Shown here: positions 34,185-45,913 of the stretch, in pieces
Layout: the number at the start of each line of letters is the position of its first letter
Numbering within the stretch: position 1 is the first letter of the stretch
Source of the DNA: Gnetum montanum
Taxonomy: Eukaryota > Streptophyta > Gnetopsida > Gnetales > Gnetaceae
DNA length: 64,000 bases
NCBI GenBank assembly: GCA_015680685.1
Contig: MNCI01002686.1
Span: forward strand, 1-64,000
Direction of reading: 5' to 3'
Program-made: the position numbers and the translations under genes
Notes under the pieces: generated by a model
Told to the model about the DNA's origin: nothing
The model's input: the letters and a program-made list of their open reading frames with translations, nothing else
The model's database searches: none

Positions 34185-35700
34185 CTATTGAATGGGGAGA
34201 ACTAGAAATTCTTGATGAACTAGAATCCTTAAAACTTAAAAAATTACTAAGTATGATGGAATACGTTTTTCTAAATAATGAGAAACCAATAATTATCAAT
34301 GATAATCTTAATGAAAAATAGAAACAAAGATTATATAAGGTTATAAACAAATGGTCAACAACTTTTGCATAAGGTTATAATGAGATAACTAGCATAGATC
34401 CATGTATTTGCTAACACTAGATCTATAAAGATTTAGTAGTTAAACCATGCTACCCACCTTGATGAATATTGAATTAGAAACTTAAGAAAATAGTCAAACA
34501 AGAGTTGGAGAAATTAATCAAAGCTAGATTCATCTATCTAATAGTGGATAGTGAATGGGTAAGCCCATTAGTCATTATTTCTAAGAAGGGTAATAAGCAC
34601 ATGGTTTGTATTGATTTAGTATTACTCAATGTGGCAACATTTAAAGATAATTTTTGTTTATTGTTTGTTGACAAGTCATAGATTCCATTTCATGGCATCA
34701 ATATTATATTTTTCCGGATGGATACAATAGATATAATTAGATTCATAGTGCACCAGAGGACTTGGAGAAGACTACATTTACTAGCTTATGGGAAACATTT
34801 GTGTATAGGTAAATGTCATTCGAGTTATGCAATGTTCTTGTAACATTTCAAAAACTTATCCTTAGTATTTTTCAAAAGTAAATTGGTAATGAAGTTGAAG
34901 TATTTATAGATGATTTTTCTATATATGGACCTAACTTAGAGCAAGCTTTGGATCGATTAGAGGAGGTTTTAAAAAGATGTGTAGAAATAAATTTGAATCT
35001 TAATAAGTAAAAGAGCCATTTAATGGTTCAAGAAGAAATAGTTCTAGAACATAAAGTATTGCAAAAATGAATTAAGATAGATCCTAATAAAATAAGAGTC
35101 ATTTGGAGCATCACCTAGAGACCACAAATAGTTGGATCATTTCTTGACCATATAAGGTGTTATAGAAGATTCATTAAAAAATTTTTAAAGATGGCAAAAC
35201 CACTTGTTGAACTAAATGAAGAATGATGCATCATTTGTTTAGTTAAAAGAGTGTAAAAAGGCATTTGAGAGTCTAAGATAGAAATTAATCAAAACTCCAA
35301 TCCTTAGGATTCTAGATCCATCACAAATTTTTTACATTATTATGGATGCTTCTAATTGTGTGCTAGGGGAAGTACTTACTTAATTAGAGGATTAGAAAAG
35401 ATCTTATTACATTCACTACAATAGCTGTAGCATCACTAAAGAATAGCTTAGCTACATCACTATAGAAAAGAAGCTCATAGCTATGATATATGCACTAGAG
35501 AAGTTCAAACATTATGTGCTTGGTTCTAGTCTACATGCAAATTGACCATAATGTAACTAGATTTTTTATGAAAAAAATAGTAGCTAGCCTAAAAGTAATA
35601 AGATGACTCATGATATTATGAGAATTTCACATCACCATGATTGACAAAAAAGAGAAAAAGAATGTAGTAACTAATCATTTGTCAAGGTTATGTTGGGACC
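34185..35700 (+). pseudogene. reverse transcriptase and RNase H region of element B
   Basis: Starts with the leader TIEWGELEILDELESLK, parallel to E 58860. The RT block VDSEWVSPLVIISKKGNK is near 34540-34600 and the remaining RT motifs are worn; the YMDD-equivalent near 34900 is only partly readable. RNase H remnants and a VVTNHLSRL block (near 35670) follow, equal to the connection domain in E. Frameshifts are dense. Confidence 0.65.
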
Positions 35701-35979
35701 CATAAGATAATGAAGAATTTGTATTAGATCAATTTCTAGATGAATCCTTATTTACAAGATTAGAAACGATTGTAGATTTAGAAATAGAGTCTTAGATCAT
35801 ACATTATATGACCTATGTAACATTACAAGAAATCCCTACTAAATGGGATCACAAGAAGAATAAATTATTTTTCATAAAATCAAGAAATTCATGAAAATTC
35901 AAGACAACTTGTATAAGATTTGTATAGATGGATTAATTTAGTGTGTGTCCTAGAAGAAAATAAATAGAGGATCCTACAA

Positions 35980-37110
35980 GATGCACATGAAGGACCATGT
36001 GATGACCACTACATAGGAAGAAGGACCACTATGAAAATTTTTATGGAAAGTTATTTTTAGCCTACCAAATTCAAGGATGTACATTAATTTGCATAAACTT
36101 GTGAAAGATACCAAAGAGATGAAGGACTAAAAGCTATGCATGAGAAGTAAAAACAATAGATACAATCATTAGAATCATGTGATATATGGAGAATATATTT
36201 CATGGGATCCATTATACCAATGTTAAATAAAAATACATACATATTGTGACTGTTAATTATTACATCAAGTAAGTAGAAGCAGTTGGAGTCAAGGGTTATA
36301 TAGCAATAACAACTGCAAGGTTTTTTCAACAACATGTAGTGAATAGATTTAAAATACCTAGAATACTGATCTAAGATGATGGGATACTTTTGCCAGACCT
36401 ATATTTAAGAAATTAATGTAACACCTTGAGGTTAATCTTAAACTTACTATACCATATCATCCCTAAGTAAATGGCCAAGCTTAAGTCACTAATAGAGAAA
36501 TTACATGTATACTAACTAGAACTATTAGTAGGTATAGGAAGGATTGAAGCACTAAGGTTTATGATGTTCTATGGACACATCGATCAACTTGGAAGCTTCG
36601 TATAGGGTATTCTCTGTATGAACTTGTATATGGCAAGTTACCTACTCTACCAATTCAAGCAGAAATCAATATCCTAACCATCACCTATTCACTTAACTTA
36701 CATGTAGACTTTTCCTAAAAAGAACGGCTAATGAATCTTAAGTTGTCAAATGAAAACTGGTTAGTTATGAAAATGTGTAATGAGATTCATAAGAAGCATA
36801 CCAAGTATTACCATGATGCTAGGATTAGATAGATTTTTGTTAGACTAAGAGATAGAGTCCTATTCTATAATCCAAATCATATCACTTGAAAGACTAAGTT
36901 CCAAACCTTATGAGAAGAACCCTATACTGTTCATGCTACATATCAATCTAGCACCATGCAAATCTATCAAGTAACGAACCCCCTAAAACTTATCATTATT
37001 AATATTTAATAAGTCAAACCATTTTGCAAATTCCAACATCAAAAGGATTTATCATAGCTCATACTTAAATAAAATCCCATTCAATCTTCTATATTTCCTT
37101 TTTGGACAAT
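35980..37110 (+). pseudogene. integrase region of element B
   Basis: HHCC-type start near 35980-36060 (GHY-to-TMKIFMESYF). The core resembles E: a CDIWRIYFMGSI strand near 36180 and a PYHP--NGQA-equivalent near 36460. The C-terminal part to about 37000 is readable in pieces. Catalytic residues are not intact. Confidence 0.58.
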
Positions 37111-37113
37111 ACT

Positions 37114-37390
37114 TGTGGGGGAGTTTTGGCCTTGTAAGTTCTTTTATTTTGCATCTTTTTTTTTTTACTTTCCTAATTCTTTTACATCTTTCTGATTCTT
37201 AGTATCTTCTTAATTCTTTAATATCTTTCATATTATTTAATCTTTTTACAATTCTTATCATTTTTATATTTCTTGATATTTTATAATTCTTCATACATTT
37301 TCGTATTCTTTCATATCTTTGACCTTTTATAAAGTTTTTCATTCTTCAAGTACATATTTTTATTGGTTTTTCTAATAAAAATATTAGTAA
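37114..37390 (+). mobile_element. pol-end G-run and T-rich tail of element B
   Basis: TTGTGGGGGAGTTTTGGCC at 37114-37132 is followed by about 250 bases of T-rich DNA, the same order as at the pol ends of A and E. The element cannot be followed further. Confidence 0.4.
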
Positions 37391-37439
37391 TAAGCAAGAT
37401 GTACTTTAAATAGCAAGAATTTTTCCCTCTGTTATCAAA

Positions 37440-38117
37440 TCATTAGAAGACTAATTGTATATATATTCTTCTAATTATTCTAAAATTCCATGTTGGATTG
37501 AATTAGAAAATATTCCTCTTATTTTTCAAAGTGTTAAAAGTGAAATTTTTGGCAACATTGGCATAATCTTGAAAATAGAGTCAAAAACATTATTAGATGA
37601 TATTCAAGGTACATGTTATTTTGTAGAGATTGATTTATGATAGAAGAAGATAAAATCAAAACTCAAGGTCAATAATCAGTGTTTTTCCTAAAAATATATA
37701 TATTATAATTTATGAGGATGTTGTAGCTATTAGCATCATAAAGGTCATGTTATTAAAATCTGTACTATTCTCAATAAAATGATTTTTCATGAAAAAAGAA
37801 GAAATAACAATTTTGAAAAAAAGATAAATAATGGAAGTTTTTACTAGGTACAAATGAAAACTTCAACAAGTTGTAAACCTTTTATTGATCCTTTTAATTC
37901 TAAAGATGCTAATAAACTCTTAATTTCTAAAAAGAATTCCTCTTTAGAAAAAAGGAAATTTTCAATGGGAATTAGAAATGAAAATACTAATGTAGATAAA
38001 TTTCACTTAGTGCAACATAAAAAGAAAAGATCTGTAAATACTGCTTTCAATTTAAAAATCCCAAAAGTGTTATATTCTTTTTCTACTTTTATTACTGTTC
38101 CAAATTTTTTTTATTAG
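37440..38117 (+). pseudogene. LINE ORF1 remnant (DUF4283-like)
   Basis: The frame at 37455-37640 reads PCWIELENIPLIFQSVKSEI and then GNIGIILKIES, ending FVEIDL. This is the W-V-x-L-x-L-P to c-V-E-I-D-L pattern of plant L1 ORF1 RNA-binding proteins. Frameshifted downstream. Confidence 0.58.
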
Positions 38118-38208
38118 ATAATGTTTTTTCACTTATTAGTGACATGGATTATAAGACAAATGTTGAGCTTGAAAAATCAAGGATAGGGGCCTCCTTCCCC
38201 ACATCTCA

Positions 38209-38960
38209 ATGTTAGTTTTATCATGGAATGTTCAAGGTCTTACTGATAGGTCCCAAGTAAAAATTGTGAGGGAGTATCTTGCAAATTAACATTTATCTTT
38301 AAATTTTTTTCTCACAAGCAATTAAAAATTTAGCTAATGATATTGGTTTTGTTGGTAAATGCATTTTAAAAAATTTCATTGGCTTTTTTACTACTGATGA
38401 AGTTAATAACAAAGGTATTGCTATTCTTGTTGATAAAAATTATATTAAAGAAGTTTTGAATTTTGGTTTTGATAACCTTGGAAGAGTTATTTGGATTATT
38501 TGTCATAGTGAAAAAGGTGACTTTGGATTTGATAATGTTTATGGTTCTATAATTTGAAAGATCAATGAAAGATTTGGAAATATCTTTTATCTCGACCTAA
38601 AGTTCCTTTGGTTATTGGAGGTGATTTTAATATGGTTAAAAGTAATTTAGATAAAATTGGTGGTCTTCTTTCTAATATGTCTTCTCAAAAAAAAAAAAAA
38701 AAAAGATTGGTGCAATTTCAAAGAAAAATATTTTCTTTCTGATGTTAGCTCTTTATTCCCATCTCATTCAAATGAGAAGCATTATAGTTATTGTAATTAT
38801 CAACAAGAAAATATTATAATTTATTGTCAACTTGATAGGTTTAACATCTCTAATGTTTTATTTTAGAAGCCTACAAGGAAAGTAGACATGCATAAAAATG
38901 CTACTTTGTCAGATCATTTTCCTATTAGTATTTTTCTCTGTGATATTAATTCTTCATCCT
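38209..38960 (+). pseudogene. LINE ORF2 endonuclease domain
   Basis: Exonuclease-endonuclease-phosphatase domain of an L1 ORF2. The start MLVLSWNVQGLTDRSQVKIV at 38209 is the classic SWNxxGL motif. NKGIAILVDKNYIKEV follows near 38410, then VIGGDFNMVKS (GDFN, near 38620) and TLSDHFPISIF (SDHFPI, near 38905). An internal stop and two frame changes disable it. The enzyme nicks target DNA for target-primed reverse transcription. Confidence 0.75.
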
Positions 38961-39357
38961 TTTAAAAGCATGAAATTTTTTGTATGAATGCTAATATATT
39001 CATAGAATTGAGTGGAAAAATATTTTGAAGTATCTATAGAATGTAGGAAAAAAGTCTATTGGTGATATTAGTTGGATTGATTAGTAGCAGTGAACTATTT
39101 ATAGAGTTAAAAATTATGCTAGATGATTGGGAAAGCAATTTACTAAGCATAAGCATCAAGTTAAAGAAGATCTTGCAAAATTTGGCAAGAAAATGTAATT
39201 TCTTTTAAATTAGAATCCCTTTTATTTTGAACTCAAAAAGCCTTGGCTAAACCTCATTGTGATAAACAATGTCAAGATACTTCTGAAGCTAAAAGTACTC
39301 TTACTTAAATTTGTATAGGTTGGGTAAAAACTAAAGATGAACCTTGTAAGGAATTGG

Positions 39358-40262
39358 TGTAGGGATACCTCTTCTAATCCCCTTTGTTTCATTCCCACAT
39401 TTTTGTTTTATAGGTTTTAAGCTCTATGAAGACATCTTAGATACTAAGGAGAAGTCTCGGCCAGGAGTAAAGTCTTCACAAAAGATTTTTGGGAGGTTAA
39501 GAAGATGTCTTGGTTTGAGAGGAGACATCTTGTGTAGAGTGTTGACATACTAGGCATGACATCTTGAACCAAGAGGAGACATCTTGGCTAGGGATTAGAA
39601 ATCTTCCAAAAATAGTAAACATATTTTTCGAAGTTGTGTTTTCATGGGATATGAACTACCAAGGCTAAAGACAATCGGTACAGCTAGGAAACTCTGAAAT
39701 CACTCATCCAAATTTGGGAAATAGCCAAGGCAAGTTGGAAATAAATGGAAATAGCTAGGGAGATGGTGAGAAGACCATGGAAACGTCTAAAAAACCTTAA
39801 GTCAAGTTGAGGGAAGGTTTCTAGGTTTTTTGTCTCTTGCTATTTATAAATATTAATGTAATTCATAATTGTTATGGTAATGAAAAAAAGAGAGTTATGA
39901 GATGAGATTGAAAAATATGTGGAAGAGCACATTGAATGAGAAAATAGAGGTTATACCTCCATAGTTGATTGTGTAGACCTGTGTGTTCTAGTCTTGTTTA
40001 TCTATTAATATTTCATTCTTAGATTATGGGAGAATCTCTATATTGGTTTTGTCTTACATGGAGAAAAATCATTATATGGTTGTAGATCCTCATGCTCTGC
40101 AATATCATTTAAGTATGAAAGGTTTTGGTTGTTGTGGGTTTTGAGAACCCTTAATTGAAGATAGCTAGTTTTCCTATTTTCTAGTAAAAAGTCTTATCTT
40201 TACATAATATCTAGATTTAGTATTTGAAGGTGATTTATTTGTAGAGTAAACTTGCCTTAGCA
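39358..40262 (+). repeat. 5' LTR of element C
   Basis: 905 bp starting TGTAGGGATACC and ending CCTTAGCA. It is clearly homologous to 45914-46843 and to the minus-strand solo LTR 29220-30165. The AGATGTCT/AGACATCT array lies at about 39430-39610. Confidence 0.82.
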
Positions 40263-40266
40263 TTAT

Positions 40267-40281
40267 TGGTATTGAAGCTCA
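40267..40281 (+). other. primer-binding site of element C, tRNA-Met-like
   Basis: TTGGTATTGAAGCTC four bases after the LTR, close to TGGTATCAGAGC, the primer site of most plant chromoviruses. Confidence 0.65.
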
Positions 40282-40319
40282 TTGTGTTGAGTATTATGTT
40301 GATTGTCACTTGGAAATGG

Positions 40320-41383
40320 ATTGATGATTTTATCAACTTCAGATGTCATCCAAGAAGAAGTAGGTATAAGCATTAGATCAAGACATGAAGAGCATGAAGT
40401 CTACCTTTTAAATGATGGTTGCTTGGTTAAATGAAATCAACATAAAGGTAGACAAAAATGCTAGTCCTAGCCATATCTAGACACACAAAGGTAAATAGCA
40501 TGCATGTTTAGATGCAGAAGTTTCACAACCATGTGGAGATGGAGTAGATGATGAGGAAGAATAATCCAACTATGGAAGTGTAGGAACTCATTAGCCAAGG
40601 ATTCCAATGGGAAAGAATCCTATGTCAAAAATGAGAATTTCAAGGTCTCTAATGGTGGCCAATACTTCTTCTTGAGGTAAGCTTGACAAGAATGATGAGG
40701 AAAGGATTGTTAGAGCATTCAAAAATGCTGTAAGAATTCTATACATAAAGTTGAGGACTTTCAATAATGTGGAAGGTACCAATTCTTTTTCAAGTTGGTT
40801 GAAGATACTTGAGAAGCATTTTTAGTTGGAAGAGGTACTAAATAACTTTAGGGTACCTATTTCTGAATCTAGATTAGAAGGTATGACTTTTACTTGGTGG
40901 GAAAAGGAGTCCTAAGGATTATAAAAGATGCAATAGTCAATCCATCAAAGATTGGGATATGATGAAATACAAGTTGAAAAGAAAATTTAAATAGTCTCAT
41001 TAGATATAAGAAACCATTATGAAGTTAAAATTCCTAAGAAAAGACAATATGGATTTCAAGAAATTCTACATTGAAGTTTATGATCTATTTCATCAAGCCA
41101 AGGTAAATTGGGAAGAATATGAATAGGCTTCAATATTTTTAGGATCTCTCAAAATGATGTACTACTAGGAGTTATCTTTTTGTGAGCTAAAAACTCTTAA
41201 TGGGGCTTATGATTTGGGACTCAAGGCTAAGAACAGTTAAGTGGGTTTGGAAATAGGAGTAAACAAGTTTCCAAGGGAAAAGAGAAGGGATCCAAGTTCA
41301 AATTTGAAGACAAGGATGGCCATCATAATAAGAAGACTAAAAGAGGTGATGAGAAGAGCAAGGCCACGAAAGACCAAGGTAAG
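40320..41383 (+). pseudogene. gag of element C, N-terminal part
   Basis: Begins near 40320 with a charged N-terminus. The capsid block SWLKILEKHFXLEEV lies near 40796 and MTFTWWEKES near 40880, the typical gag W-W block. A lysine-rich end with DKDGHHNKKTKRGDEK follows (41310-41370). Cut at GTAAG by the giant solo LTR; the knuckle resumes at 43841. Confidence 0.66.
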
Positions 41384-43835
41384 TGTTGGCACATTTTCAA
41401 CCATTACATGGAGCAGGAGTTTCAATTTACTTAAAGAGAATAAAAATAAAATAGGTGTTAAAATTCGGATGATTTTTACGGTGGTAAAACACATATTTTA
41501 TTTTTAACCTTACATTGGGCAAAGAATGTAATATTTCAGCATATTACATTCAACCAAACTTAGACTAGGTCAGTAGCGGTGGCGGACACGAGATATGCCT
41601 GGCCTGGCCATACAAATCTATCAAGGATGAACATTATTCAAGAATGGTGTTGGTCCTACTTTCACAAAAGCCAATGAACAGAGAAAATAGATTCTGTGGT
41701 AAGAAGAAACAGTATAGCATACTGCACTAAATGCTTTCAGAGACAGGGGGACATCTTGTGCTCTCAAAACAAAAAAACGTAGTATCAATATAGCAACAAA
41801 AACAAGTGATGCTTGCTGCTAAAATTTTGCCAAGAAAATGCCAGAAATAACTTCATATTCCTCTTCGAAATTTTGTCAAATACTTGCCGCGCAGGGTTTC
41901 TTTTTCTATTTTCACAGTGAGCCTAGTTTCTTGGCCAGAAGCTACAGTAAAATGAATGAAACAGGGCTAAAACGTAAGCGGTTACGATGCCTACACCTGT
42001 GCCTGCGATTCTGGACGGTTACATGCAAAAACAAAAAAAATAATAATACAAATGCGCCGGACTTGAACGTTGCCCACATATAGGAGCAGGACACCATCAC
42101 TGAGGGTTTACAATCTCAAGCCATTTCACCGCCAATATGGGTAAAATAGTAACTGCTGCCGAGTTGTGCGTAGAAGTTGTTCCAACTGCAATCGTGTTTG
42201 TGGGGGTTCAATGGACGACACACAACCATGGCGGATGCGAAAGACGTGGAGATGGCGGCAACAGAGCAGCGGCAGGGGTTTAGCGACATCAGCAATGAAC
42301 CAACAGCGGCGGCAATCGCGACCTTGGGCCAATCCAAGGCAGAGCAGTGGTAGCAAAACAGTGGACGGAGCAAGTTCGGTGGAGTGGAACAACACAAATC
42401 GTAGGAATAGGCTGCGTACAAGAGAAGCCATCGGGCAACGCGGTTAACTGCGTTGGAAAATTATTTACTTTTGAAACGTATTTGCCATTCCATAAAATTA
42501 ATTTTATATCTGATTATATTCCTTGTAAAAATGAAACGATTACGTTTCTAAAGCCTCAAAGATAAACATTGGATATAAATGCCGGATACCTACCTATTAA
42601 AGTTATTTTCAAAGACACAATTCTTGGGATATTTACACTTGTCAATTGCAGATTTTTTTTATCATAACTATCCAGAATTGTTGTAACTTACCTAACTTGT
42701 TGGGCAAGTACTCTCCTAATTGGTTGGCCAAGTTACTTGGGAGAAAAGTTAGGTAAGATATTTTTGAATATGTAACTTACCTAACTACCTTTGAACCCTA
42801 TAAAAAGGCTTCAGGGGTCATGGGGGGAAGAGATCATCACATTGGGACTTTTGGGAGGTCTCATACATCACACTTTGGAAGGCTACTAGTTAGCACTTGG
42901 GCTCTCACTTGGAGACAATTTGAGTCTTGGGGAGAAGAGCATTTTGTAAAGAAGAAGTTGTGACGATTGCTTGTAAGATGGCTTGCTAGAATAAAGATTT
43001 CAGCTTTTTGTCATGGTCCTGTGAGTTATGCATTTCATTTTTTGTTTTGTTTAAATTGTTTAGCTAGTGGTTTAGATAGTATCATCCTTGGCAAGTAATT
43101 TTGGGATTTTTAGATTGCTCTTACTGTTCTTGTTGCCCGATAGAAATTTCTATTAAAATTTTGCCATAGAAGCGCTTGTGTTTAAAAGCCTTAAGAGCAT
43201 TTTAGTAGTAAATTTCATTATTGTGCAACGTGTGGGTACTGCTATTGGGATTGTTGTAAGAGAGCCTCTGTTTGTAGTCACGCCGTTGAACAATTCAGTA
43301 GTCGAGAGGGTTCAGAAAATCTTTGGTATTTTGATGGGACCAGAATAGCTTCTTTTTATCTTTAAAGTGAATTCCCGTGGTATTTCAATCAGAAATTTTC
43401 AAGTCTTTTAAAGGTTCTATTTGAATGCAATCGTTGACATCTATTATCTAGTCAAAATGGAGTCTAGTACGTGGTAGTTTACGCAGCAATTTTTGGTAGC
43501 ATAGTAGGATTGTCTTGAAGATATTGCTTCTTTGAGCCTTGGAAGTTTGAACAATTCGTAGATATTGAATTTGGGATAGCTTTATCGCGAAGTGTTTACT
43601 CATGACATTTTACCTTGTTGAAATATTTGAGGTTTACAAAAATCTGCTTTCNTTACACGCAATGCAATCGTTACATTTCTCACAACCGCACGCCGCAACA
43701 GCACACACACATACTCACATTAACTACTAAGTTTATTTGGAGGTATCTGGGCCTTGGTGTTTCTAGAGACCAGCAGGTACCTAAATCCTGTTCGAGGACA
43801 CTCGTTGGTAGTTGCGTCCCAAACGGTCACCAACA
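41384..43835 (+). repeat. giant solo LTR 2 (2.45 kb)
   Basis: 2452 bp starting TGTTGGCACATTTT and ending GGTCACCAACA, flanked by a perfect 5-bp duplication GTAAG (41379-41383, 43836-43840). Element C gag continues across it. The R-U5 part (42799-43835) closely matches giant LTR 1; the U3 does not align beyond the terminal 40 bases. The N at 43652 sits where roughly 250 bases of copy 1 are missing, so the true length is probably greater. Confidence 0.85.
42799..42995 (+). promoter_or_regulatory. TATA box to AATAAA (R region) of giant LTR 2
   Basis: CCTATAAAAAGGCTTCAGG near 42797 and AATAAAG at 42990, matching giant LTR 1. Confidence 0.62.
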
Positions 43836-43840
43836 GTAAG

Positions 43841-44867
43841 GGAGGCAAGGGTCAAGGAAGTAGCTCATCAACAATGTAGTGCTTTAAGTGTGGAGAATGG
43901 GGATACAAGCAATGGGAATGTTGACTTCACAAGGTAGCCAAAGGTAAGCATGTGTAAATCATGGAGATGGAAGAGACATGAAGCTAAGGTCTTCAAAGAG
44001 GTAATTCTAATGCTTCAAAAATTAATGATGTTTTTGAATTAAATTCTTGTGCATTCATGGGGAATGTGAATAAAGGAAATCACTGTAATAGAAAACTATT
44101 ATTTCAAATTGAAGCTAGATGTTTGCTTAGTGGGGAATGGATTCATGTTTTGATTAGTCAAGAAGCACAAGAAAATGCTATTTCTTCTAGGGAAGTTGCT
44201 AGATTGGTTTGGTAACAATCCTTATCCAAAATCCTATAAAGTGCATTCATTTTCTAGATATTTTTCCCAAGAGGTAAGGGAATAATATACTTTGAGATTT
44301 TAAATTAGAGATTTTCTTGATGCTATGAAATGTGATGTGCTTCCAATAGATTATGTTGACATAATTCTTGGTATACCTTAAAATTTTGATAATGTTGCTT
44401 AGTTTGATGAAGTAAAAAATGTGTGGAGTGTAGTTAGACCTGATGGAATCCATGAGTTGATTCTCATGATGGTTGAATAATTGAGGAAACAAAGCCTACA
44501 TAATGCTTTCTTAATCCTTCAAGAAGAGAGGGAATATATTAAGAAAAATGATGAAATAGGTTTTAATTTTTTTTTGATAAAAATTGCTACTAAATGTGAT
44601 GATGTGCAAGTTGAACTTCCTATAGGTGTGCTAGGCTTGAAGGAGAAATTTCCAAAGGTCTTCAAGGGAATATTGGATGGATTGTCATCAATAAGGAATA
44701 ATACTCATTCTTTGTGCAATTCTCTTCACCTTGTAGCAAGAGAAGGTAAGTCTTCTGGCCAAGGTATTTCAAAGAATGATGATCTTGATGAACAAACTAT
44801 TGATGATTCCTATAAAGAAGAGAAACATTGGAGTTGGAGACTCCTATGTAATATCGTGAAGCTTTAA
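43841..44867 (+). pseudogene. gag knuckle and protease/linker of element C
   Basis: CFKCGEWGYKQWEC near 43883-43925 is a CX2CX4(H to Y)X4C zinc knuckle. A protease remnant follows (about 44050-44440), with the end IDYVDIILGIP typical of gypsy retropepsins. The open frame 44481-44867 contains LGLKEKFPKVFKGILDGL, the F-P-x-V-F motif that normally leads into RT; instead the frame turns acidic and stops. Confidence 0.62.
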
Positions 44868-45094
44868 GCTTTAATGTTATTGGATAGCCATATGTTGAAG
44901 ATGAAGTTGAACCAAATATTGATGGGAAAACCTATGAAAATTTGAGTAAGTATGAACTTCACATTATTGATGGTAGTAATATCTTTTATGTTGAAGCTAG
45001 TAGGATGGATGCTAGTTTTTCACCTTAGCTTGGTAGTTATTTATTCCATTATGATGATGAGCATCATGATCATTATGATGATTGTTATGAAGTT

Positions 45095-45421
45095 ATGAGT
45101 TATATTATGCATGATGGAAGCAATGTAACTTTTGAAGCCATTATTGGTAAGAGCAAGATTAGTAATGATAATTTGTTTGATGATGATGGCTATTATAGTA
45201 GTCCTAATGAGAAGATTATTATTAATTTTGATGTGAACATTAATAATGATGAATTGGATTGCATTGGTAAAAGTCCATTTAAGGTGAACTATGAATTTTG
45301 TCCAAATATGATTAATACTTTGAAGAACTTTGATGGTGAAGCTCAACTTAGTACTGATTTTGTGCAAGAGATGAGGGATTTCCATGTACAAGTAAAATTA
45401 AATCTTGAGGAATGGGGATAA
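45095..45421 (+). pseudogene. acidic ORF fused to integrase tail, element C
   Basis: 108 codons. The first half is rich in D and N with no recognised domain. The second half, from GKSPFKVNYEFCPN on, is the integrase region just after the catalytic core of gypsy elements (GxSPFxxxYG). The RT to integrase-core segment that should separate it from 44867 is missing. Confidence 0.5.
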
Positions 45422-45790
45422 ACAGAAGCCTATTTTTTTTGTAGATGACTTAGTTTGGATGTACTTGAAGAAGAAACGATTGAGAGGTATTAACTTCTCT
45501 AAGTTCAAAGCCAAGAAGATGGGACCTTTCAAAATCATGGCTAAGATTAACAATAATGCATTTGAGATTAATTTACAAAATGATGTTGATTTATCTTTTA
45601 TATTTAATATTTTAGATCTTCTGCGCTATCATAGACCAACTGATGGGGAGACCATACATGATAACATTAATGAGTTGAAAGGGGCTATTGATTAGTCCAA
45701 GCATTCAATTAAGAGGATGAGAATTGTACTCAAGCAAAGGGAAGCTTGTAGTACTCATGGAGTAAAGAGGCATGAGTACTCGATCCATTG
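45405..45790 (+). pseudogene. integrase C-terminal domain and chromodomain-like end, element C
   Basis: In the frame at 45405-45695: DLVWMYLKKKRLRG, then KAKKMGPFKIMAKI, the GPF module of Ty3/gypsy integrases, and ILDLLRYH. Past one stop in the same frame, REACSTHGVKRHEYSIHWE (45739-45795) resembles the chromodomain core (R-x-x-T-x-G-x-x-x-x-E-Y-L-V-x-W), which places the element among chromoviruses. Confidence 0.6.
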
Positions 45791-45899
45791 GGAGGTTTAG
45801 CCCATAAATGATGTTGTATGAGTTTATGAGATGAAACTTCATAAATGGAAAATTAGTTCAACACCTACTCTCTTGTTCACATGAGTTTACTTTTTGAAG

Positions 45900-45913
45900 G
45901 ATGGGAGAGCTAG
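45900..45913 (+). other. polypurine tract of element C
   Basis: GATGGGAGAGCTAG directly before the TGTAGGG start of the 3' LTR. Confidence 0.55.

Larger units (their letters stand above)
25935..37140 (+). mobile_element. Athila-like element B, interrupted by two solo LTRs
   Basis: 5' LTR, PBS, gag, protease, RT/RNase H and integrase in order on the plus strand, all heavily frameshifted. Two later insertions split it: a chromovirus-type solo LTR at 29220-30165 inside gag and a giant solo LTR at 31083-34184 between protease and RT. No 3' LTR is seen; the element fades into T-rich sequence and an L1 LINE after 37140. Without the insertions it would be about 7.2 kb. Confidence 0.78.

Noticed and set aside
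42116-42565. Four overlapping 70-100 codon frames on both strands in giant LTR 2
   Set aside because: GC-rich patch gives stop-poor frames on both strands; R- and S-rich translations with no conservation in copy 1.
45041-45391. 116-codon minus-strand Ile-rich frame
   Set aside because: Shadow of the D/N-rich and integrase-tail frame on the plus strand (GAT/AAT codons read backwards as ATC/ATT).
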